Shown piece by piece: positions 59,128 through 64,000 of a DNA stretch of 64,000 bases. Each line of letters opens with the position of its first letter. Positions within the stretch are counted from its first letter, which is position 1. The notes below the pieces were generated by a model, which was not told the origin of the DNA, did not search any database, and worked only from the letters and a program-made list of their open reading frames with translations. Source of the DNA: Pelomonas baiyunensis (GTDB lineage Bacteria; Pseudomonadota; Gammaproteobacteria; Burkholderiales; Burkholderiaceae_C); contig NZ_JBIGIB010000002.1 in NCBI RefSeq assembly GCF_043555935.1, positions 806,001 to 870,000 on the forward strand, written 5' to 3'. Both the position numbers and the translations under genes were made by a program.

Positions 59128-60005
59128 GGCGCCTCTCCTGTCAGGGGTTTCTGATAGACCATGGCGTCGGCGAAGCGCCGCACGCGGTAGAGCGCACTGA
59201 TGCGGCTCATGGATTCCGAGTGGCCGAGGCAGATGAAGCCGCCGGGGCTGAGCGCGTCGTACAAGGCTTCGGCCGCAGCGCGCCGGGACACGTCGTCGAA
59301 ATAGATCAACAAGTTGCGGCAGAACACCAGGTCGATGTCGCGAAACCGCTGGGTGTCGGCCGGGTCGCTGAGGTTCACCCGGGTGAACTCCACCGCGGCA
59401 ACCAGGTCCCGCGAGATGGCCCATTCGTTATCGCCTCGGCGGGTGAAGTACTTGTCCAGCCAGTGCTTGGGCAGGTTGGCCACCGAGCGGGCGCTGTACA
59501 CGCCGCGCTGTGCGGCTTGCAGCACCTGTGTGTCGATGTCGGACGACAGGATCTCCACGTCATGCAGGTGGATGCCGGGCCAGCGCTCCAGCAGCTGCAT
59601 CGCAATCGAGTACGGCTCTTCACCGGTGGACGACGGGATGGACCAGATGCGCAGCGGCTCGCCCGGGCGCTTGCGGGTGGCCAACTCGTCCATGAGACTG
59701 TTGGTCATGCAGTCGAACTGGTAGGCCTCCCGCAGGAAGTAGGTCTCGTTCACGGTCATGGAATTGACCAGGTGCTGCAGTTCCAGCCCCTCGGCCTCGA
59801 AACGCAGGCCGATGAAGTACTCCCGGAAGTTGGCGGCGCCTGTGGCCTCCATGCGGTCAACCAGGCGCTTGTCGACGAAGTAGCGCTTGTTCTCGTCGAA
59901 GTGGATGCCGGTCTTGCGATAGAAGAACTCCCGGAACTTCAGGAAGTCCGCATCGGTGACCACACGCTCGACGCGCGCGGGTGGGGTGCGCAGGGCGGAG
60001 GTCAT
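59124..60005 (-). CDS. cheR: Chemoreceptor methyltransferase CheR
   Basis: SAM-dependent methyltransferase that methylates receptor glutamates. It has 293 residues: an N-terminal helical domain (about 15-90) and a methyltransferase domain with WSIPSSTGEEPYSIAM (SAM loop), LSSDIDTQVLQ and FCRNLLIYFD. NETYFLREAYQFD is a family block. It overlaps both neighbours by four bases. Confidence 0.95.
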   Translation of the reverse strand: MTSALRTPPARVERVVTDADFLKFREFFYRKTGIHFDENKRYFVDKRLVDRMEATGAANFREYFIGLRFEAEGLELQHLVNSMTVNETYFLREAYQFDCMTNSLMDELATRKRPGEPLRIWSIPSSTGEEPYSIAMQLLERWPGIHLHDVEILSSDIDTQVLQAAQRGVYSARSVANLPKHWLDKYFTRRGDNEWAISRDLVAAVEFTRVNLSDPADTQRFRDIDLVFCRNLLIYFDDVSRRAAAEALYDALSPGGFICLGHSESMSRISALYRVRRFADAMVYQKPLTGEAP

Positions 60006-60625
60006 GACGTTTCGATCCGGCTGATGGCCACATCGGCCGCGAATTGAATGAAGGCGTCGCTGCCGAACCGTTCGCGCACACTGACCAGTGCGGGCAGGTC
60101 AGCGGTGCTGCCCACTTCGGCCAGCACCTCCAGACTGGCCGCCACCACGTTGACGTGCGCTTCATGACGCAGCACCTGCTGCAGCCACCGGGGCACGTTG
60201 GCGTGGCGCAGCTCGCCCAGCAGGTTCACGGCAAAGATGCGCACATCAGCGTCCGGGTCCAGCAGCAGGCGGTCCATGCACGGGGCGACCACCTGCGGCA
60301 TGGCGGCCAGCGCTTCGATGGCACCGTTGCGCAAGCCCGCGTCCTCGGTGCGCAGCAGGGGCAGCAGCGCTTGCACTGCCTCGTCGCTGGACAGTTGGCC
60401 CAGGCTGTTGAACAAGGCCTCACGCACGCTCGCATCGGTCTCCACCGCCAGGGCCCGGCCCAAGGCCAAGGCGGCCTGTGGGAAGGCTGCGAGGTCACGT
60501 GCGGCCAGACGGCGGTGGCGGGGGTCGGGGTCGGCCAGTTGCTGCTGCAGGCCCGGCAGGTCGCGGGCGTGGGCGCGGGGCTGCACAGCGTGCAGGGGGG
60601 CAGTGGGTGTTTTTCGCAGGGCCAT
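60002..60625 (-). CDS. HEAT-repeat protein in the che operon
   Basis: Protein of 207 residues built of short helical HEAT/PBS-lyase-type repeats from about residue 30 (for example PRHRRLAARDLAAFPQAALA, SVREALFNSLGQLSSDEAV, DADVRIFAVNLLGELRHANV). It should be a protein-binding scaffold. AAGGA stands before the ATG at 60625; an upstream GTG is possible. Enclosed between cheB and cheR with overlaps, so it belongs to the pathway; the partner is unknown. Confidence 0.82.
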   Translation of the reverse strand: MALRKTPTAPLHAVQPRAHARDLPGLQQQLADPDPRHRRLAARDLAAFPQAALALGRALAVETDASVREALFNSLGQLSSDEAVQALLPLLRTEDAGLRNGAIEALAAMPQVVAPCMDRLLLDPDADVRIFAVNLLGELRHANVPRWLQQVLRHEAHVNVVAASLEVLAEVGSTADLPALVSVRERFGSDAFIQFAADVAISRIETS

Positions 60626-60636
60626 GATGGGTTCCT

Positions 60637-61788
60637 TCACTGCGGTGCAATCCAGTCGCGCAGCTGCTCGCCGATGCGACCGGAGTGCAGAATGCGGTTG
60701 GCGCCCTGACGGTTGATGAGTTCCTGCGGCATGCCGAACACCACGGCGCTTTCGGCCGATTCGGCGATCGTGCGGCCGCCTTGCTGGTGCAGCCGCGTCA
60801 TGCTGGCTGCGCCGTCAAACCCCATGCCGGTCAGCAGCACGCCCACCAGCTGTTCCGCTGGCATCTGGCGCAAGGCGCTGTCCACCAGGACGTCCACGCA
60901 GGGGTGCCAGGGCTGGCCCGGGGCTTCGGCCACGGGCTGGGCCACCAGGCGTCCCAGGCGCTCGGAGACGACCATGTCGAACCCACCCTGGGCGATGATG
61001 ACTTGACCCGCCTGCAGCGGCATGGGGCCGTTGCACTCGCGCACTTCCAGCGCGCAGATCGAGTCCATGCGCTGAGCGAAGGTGGCGGTGAACTGCGCCG
61101 GCATGTGCTGGCACACCAGCACCGGCCAGGGAAAGTCGGCCGGCAGGGTGGGCAGGATGTCTTCCAGCGTGCGCGGGCCGCCGGTGGAAACGCCGATCAA
61201 CACCAGCCCCTCGGGGCGGCCCAGGTCGCGCAGGGGCCGGGCCAGGCGGGCTTGGCGCTCGGCGAGGTCGTGCGCTTGGGTGCGGCCCTGGGGCTGCGCG
61301 TTCGTGTGGCCGCTGGGTGCCTGGCGGGTGCGCAGCGGGGCGCGGGTGCGCGCTGCGGGCTCCGGCTTGGCCAGGCGGGCCCGCGCGCCGCGCACCCGTG
61401 CCGTGCTGGCGGTGCGCACCTTCTGAACGAGGTCGTCGGCCACCTCGTGCAGGTTCAGCGAGATGGTGCCGCCGGGCTTGGCGATGTAGTCCACCGCTCC
61501 CAGGGCCAGGGCTTCCAGCGTGGGCATGGCCGACGCGGTGGTGAGCGACGAGACCATGATCACCGGGGTCGGCCGCTGCGCCATCAGCAACGACAGCGCG
61601 GTGAGGCCGTCCATCTCGGGCATGTTGACGTCCAGCGTCACCACGTCCGGCTGGAAGGCTTGCGCCAGCTCGATGCCTTCGCGTCCGCTGCGGGCGGATT
61701 CCACTTCAAAACCCGCCTCGCTCAGCACCTGACGCAGCACCTTGCGCATCAGGGCGGAATCGTCAACGACCAGGACCTTGTTGCCCAT
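60637..61788 (-). CDS. cheB: Chemotaxis response regulator methylesterase CheB
   Basis: Protein of 383 residues. N-terminal receiver with phosphorylation site D53 in TLDVNMPEMDG. A basic Ala/Arg/Gln-rich linker (about 128-185) is longer than usual. The C-terminal methylesterase has the catalytic triad: serine in IGVSTGGP, histidine in CQHMPAQF, and aspartate in LTGMGFDGA. It demethylates and deamidates receptors as CheR's counterpart. Confidence 0.95.
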   Translation of the reverse strand: MGNKVLVVDDSALMRKVLRQVLSEAGFEVESARSGREGIELAQAFQPDVVTLDVNMPEMDGLTALSLLMAQRPTPVIMVSSLTTASAMPTLEALALGAVDYIAKPGGTISLNLHEVADDLVQKVRTASTARVRGARARLAKPEPAARTRAPLRTRQAPSGHTNAQPQGRTQAHDLAERQARLARPLRDLGRPEGLVLIGVSTGGPRTLEDILPTLPADFPWPVLVCQHMPAQFTATFAQRMDSICALEVRECNGPMPLQAGQVIIAQGGFDMVVSERLGRLVAQPVAEAPGQPWHPCVDVLVDSALRQMPAEQLVGVLLTGMGFDGAASMTRLHQQGGRTIAESAESAVVFGMPQELINRQGANRILHSGRIGEQLRDWIAPQ

Positions 61789-61804
61789 GATGACCTCCGC
61801 CCAT

Positions 61805-63427
61805 TCATGCGGCCTGGCGCTGCAGGTCCGGCAGCGTGTCGGCGGCCGCGGCGGCAGCGGCTTCTTCCAGGGCTGCCTCGTTCTGCCATTGCAGCAGCTG
61901 GGGCGGGTCGATGAGCATGATGAGGCGCTGCTGGTCGTCCAGCCGGGCCACCTCGCGGATCATGCGGCCTTGCGCTTCGGAGAGCGACGGCGCAGGGGCC
62001 AGGCACTGCCGTGGCACCCGCAGCACTTCGGCCACGGAATCGACGATGAAGCCTGTGCGTTGCTCGCCCAACGTGAACACCATGATGCGCTGGCGATCGT
62101 TGCGCGCCAGGGCTTCCAGTCCCAGCCGCGTGCGCTGGTCGATGACCGGCAACACGGCGCCGCGCAGGTTGATCACGCCTTCGACGAAGGCCGGCGTGCG
62201 AGGCACTTTGGTCAGTTGCTCCGGCACGCGCACGATCTCCTGCACGCACATGATGGGCACGCCGAACTCTTCGGCGCCGAGGCGGAAGATCACCAGCTGC
62301 AGGTCCTCCTGCATCGGCGTGTCGCGGACGGTGTCCTGCATGGATGACTCCTGGATGGGATCGTGGGTGGGGTCCATCGAGCGGGTGAGGTCGGCAGCTT
62401 CGCGCACCGAGTCCAGCCCGATCAGCCGGGCCGACGACAGCACCGACACCAGCCGGCGGCCTTCGTCCAGGCGGCAAATCGCGCTGAACTCGGCCAGCTG
62501 GCCGTCACGGCTGAGCAGTTCGGGCACGGCGTCGGTCAGCGTGCGGGGCACGCTGAGGACTTCCTTCACCGCGTCGGTCACCAGGCCCACCGGGCTGCAG
62601 CCATTGAGGCTGACCACCACGATGCGCTGGTGAGCGTGCTGGGCCGGGCTGCCCAGGCGGAAGAGGCTGCGCAGGTCGACCAGCGGCAGCAGGCGCTGGC
62701 GCAGGGTGATGACGCCGCGCACGTGGTCCGGCGCCTGCGGCAGCGCGGTGACGGACTCGGGCAACTGCACGATCTCCTGCACGTCTTCAATCGGCAGCGC
62801 GTATTCCTGGCCGGCCACGGTGAAGCTCACCATGCGCAGGTCTTGGCTCAACGGGTCGGTGTCCGCGCCCTCGGCGCTGGCGAGCGGGTCGCGCGCGCTG
62901 CCGTCGGACTTCGCGTTGCGGGCTTCGCGCATCACGCTGCGGAACGCGCGCTGCACCAGCAACTCGAAGTCCAGCACCATCAGCAGCTCGTCGCGGCCTT
63001 CGGCACCGGGGCGGCGGATCAATCCGGTCAAACAGTCGGTTTGCACCACCGACTGGATGCCCGCAGCCGGCTGCAATTCGTCCGCTTCGACGTGGAGCAC
63101 GCTGAGCACCGTGTCCACGAGGAAGCCCAGCGCCTGTCCACCACAGTGGATGACGAGGGCGCGAGCAGCGTCGTTCTGGGCCAGGTCGGGCAGGCCGACC
63201 AGGCGGCGCAGGCTCATCAGCGGCAGCACGCGGCCGCGCAAGTTGGCCAGACCGAGCAGCGCGTTGGGCGCCAGCGGCAGCCGGGCCACGTCCGGCAGGC
63301 GGATGATTTCTTGCACGGGGCCCATGGGCACGGCGAACTTTTCGCCCGCCAGCTCGAAGCTGACGAACTGACCGTCTGCCGGTGCTTGTGGCCCGCCCGG
63401 TGGGGCGAGGGGGTCCTGGGTGTCCAT
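61805..63427 (-). CDS. Triple-CheW adaptor protein
   Basis: Protein of 540 residues with three complete CheW domains in a row, about 18-165, 200-345 and 372-525. Each has the start pattern [F/L/V]-x-F-x-[L/V]-[A/G]-x-[E/Q]-x-[Y/F]-[A/G]-[L/V]-P-[I/M] and the NLRG/TLRQ turn (LANLRGRVLPL, VITLRQRLLPLVDL, VINLRGAVLPVIDQ). CheW links receptors to CheA. No separate single-domain CheW gene is seen in the operon. A tandem of three could crosslink arrays or hold different receptors; this is inference. Confidence 0.92.
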   Translation of the reverse strand: MDTQDPLAPPGGPQAPADGQFVSFELAGEKFAVPMGPVQEIIRLPDVARLPLAPNALLGLANLRGRVLPLMSLRRLVGLPDLAQNDAARALVIHCGGQALGFLVDTVLSVLHVEADELQPAAGIQSVVQTDCLTGLIRRPGAEGRDELLMVLDFELLVQRAFRSVMREARNAKSDGSARDPLASAEGADTDPLSQDLRMVSFTVAGQEYALPIEDVQEIVQLPESVTALPQAPDHVRGVITLRQRLLPLVDLRSLFRLGSPAQHAHQRIVVVSLNGCSPVGLVTDAVKEVLSVPRTLTDAVPELLSRDGQLAEFSAICRLDEGRRLVSVLSSARLIGLDSVREAADLTRSMDPTHDPIQESSMQDTVRDTPMQEDLQLVIFRLGAEEFGVPIMCVQEIVRVPEQLTKVPRTPAFVEGVINLRGAVLPVIDQRTRLGLEALARNDRQRIMVFTLGEQRTGFIVDSVAEVLRVPRQCLAPAPSLSEAQGRMIREVARLDDQQRLIMLIDPPQLLQWQNEAALEEAAAAAAADTLPDLQRQAA

Positions 63428-63444
63428 GGGGCCTCCCGAGGGGG

Positions 63445-64000
63445 TCAGTTGCTTTGCAGTTCGTCGGCGAGCGAGGAGATTTCCTCGATCGCAGCGCTCA
63501 GCTCGTCCGCACCCTGGCTTTGCTGCTTGGCCGCAGCGGCCGCTTGTTCGGCAGCCTTTTCAGCCTGCGCGGCTGCGGCGGAGATCTGGTCGATGCCGGT
63601 GCGCACCTGGGTCAGGGCGGCGGAAATCTCCACTGCGGCCTGAGCGGTGGAGGCATTGCCCGACTCCACCGCCAGCACGTCGCGCTCCATGCTGGTGAGG
63701 TTTTGCGTCACGCTGCGGGCCTTCTCCACCTCGGCCTGGCCCGCGGTCATGATCTCGGAGAGGTCACGGCCAACCAGGGCGATCTGGTCCTGGATGCTCT
63801 TGACCAGGTCTTTGATGCGGTCCGCGTTCTCGGCGGAGTCGTGCGCCAGGTTGCGGATGTCGGTGGCCACCACCACGAAGCCTTTGCCGTACTCGCCGGC
63901 GCGAGCGGCTTCGATGCTGCCGTTGACGGCCAGCATGTTGGTCTGCACCGAGACCTGCGTGATGGCGTCCACGATCTTGTCGATCTTGCGGCTCACCAGT
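63445..64000 (-). CDS. Methyl-accepting chemotaxis protein, 5' end beyond the right edge
   Basis: C-terminal 184 residues of a chemoreceptor; the frame is open to the right edge. The signalling core SVQTNMLAVNGSIEAARAG and GFVVVATDIRNLAHDS differs from common receptors (NGS for NAA), as in Frz-like or pilus-linked receptors. It ends in a Gln/Ala-rich coil and a polar tail with no NWETF-type pentapeptide. It is the first visible gene of the che operon, 17 bases before the triple CheW. Confidence 0.9.
   Translation of the reverse strand, partial: LVSRKIDKIVDAITQVSVQTNMLAVNGSIEAARAGEYGKGFVVVATDIRNLAHDSAENADRIKDLVKSIQDQIALVGRDLSEIMTAGQAEVEKARSVTQNLTSMERDVLAVESGNASTAQAAVEISAALTQVRTGIDQISAAAAQAEKAAEQAAAAAKQQSQGADELSAAIEEISSLADELQSN

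Noticed and set aside
1..64000. CRISPR array, prophage, insertion sequence or integrase
   Set aside because: No regularly spaced repeats with spacers, no transposase or phage proteins, and no tRNA-flanking direct repeats were seen.

Overview
The window is about 64 kb of GC-rich DNA from a Gram-negative betaproteobacterium. The order mltG-tmk-holB-pilZ-tatD, the EF-P/EarP pair that modifies an arginine, the order hupB-tRNA-Val-ppiD and a glucokinase fused to an RpiR/HexR regulator all point to Burkholderiales. The TonB receptor, tryptophan-halogenase and sugar locus would fit the Rubrivivax-Leptothrix-Roseateles group; that narrower placement is inference. I see no phage, plasmid, insertion sequence or CRISPR array.

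Layout. 1-4.9 kb: a chemoreceptor cut by the left edge, an iron-type alcohol dehydrogenase, an HSL-type esterase and a thioesterase-acetyltransferase fusion. 4.9-18.5 kb: housekeeping genes, namely ygfZ, a tightly overlapping run (mltG, tmk, holB, pilZ, tatD, ankyrin protein), efp/earP, uvrC, a TonB-C-like lipoprotein, pgsA, hupB, tRNA-Val, ppiD and tRNA-His. 18.8-23.2 kb: a small cytochrome c, an Lrp regulator divergent from a 751-residue protein joining cysteine desulfurase, persulfide-dioxygenase-like and rhodanese domains, and a four-EF-hand protein. 23.2-31.3 kb: an FAD oxidoreductase, Xaa-Pro aminopeptidase, the kynurenine operon kynB-kynU-kynA, a LysR regulator and glutaryl-CoA dehydrogenase. 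31.4-37.5 kb: a glutaminyl cyclase and a MacA-MacB-outer-membrane-factor export system whose genes are split by a large imperfect inverted repeat.

37.6-53.1 kb is a carbohydrate region. A glucokinase-HexR fusion and a second glucokinase are divergent. They are followed by a TonB-dependent receptor, a FAD halogenase, a MalE/MalF/MalG-type ABC importer without an ATPase gene, a Tat-exported GH13 enzyme, a cytoplasmic GH32 enzyme and a small SDR protein. Three HexR-like palindromes (TGTAG-N5-CTACA form) tie both glucokinases and the receptor into one proposed regulon. The enzymes suggest uptake of a sucrose-like or fructose-containing saccharide.

53.1-64 kb, minus strand, is one chemosensory operon: a chemoreceptor cut by the right edge, a triple-CheW protein, CheB, a HEAT-repeat protein, CheR, CheY, CheA, a small unknown protein, a second CheY, a receptor without a periplasmic domain that carries a CheZ-like tail, and a patatin phospholipase. 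No cheZ gene is present, so the receptor tail may supply the phosphatase function.

At several genes (ygfZ, pilZ, pgsA, earP, uvrC) a -10-like hexamer ends 6-7 bases before an ATG that lacks a ribosome binding site, suggesting leaderless transcripts.
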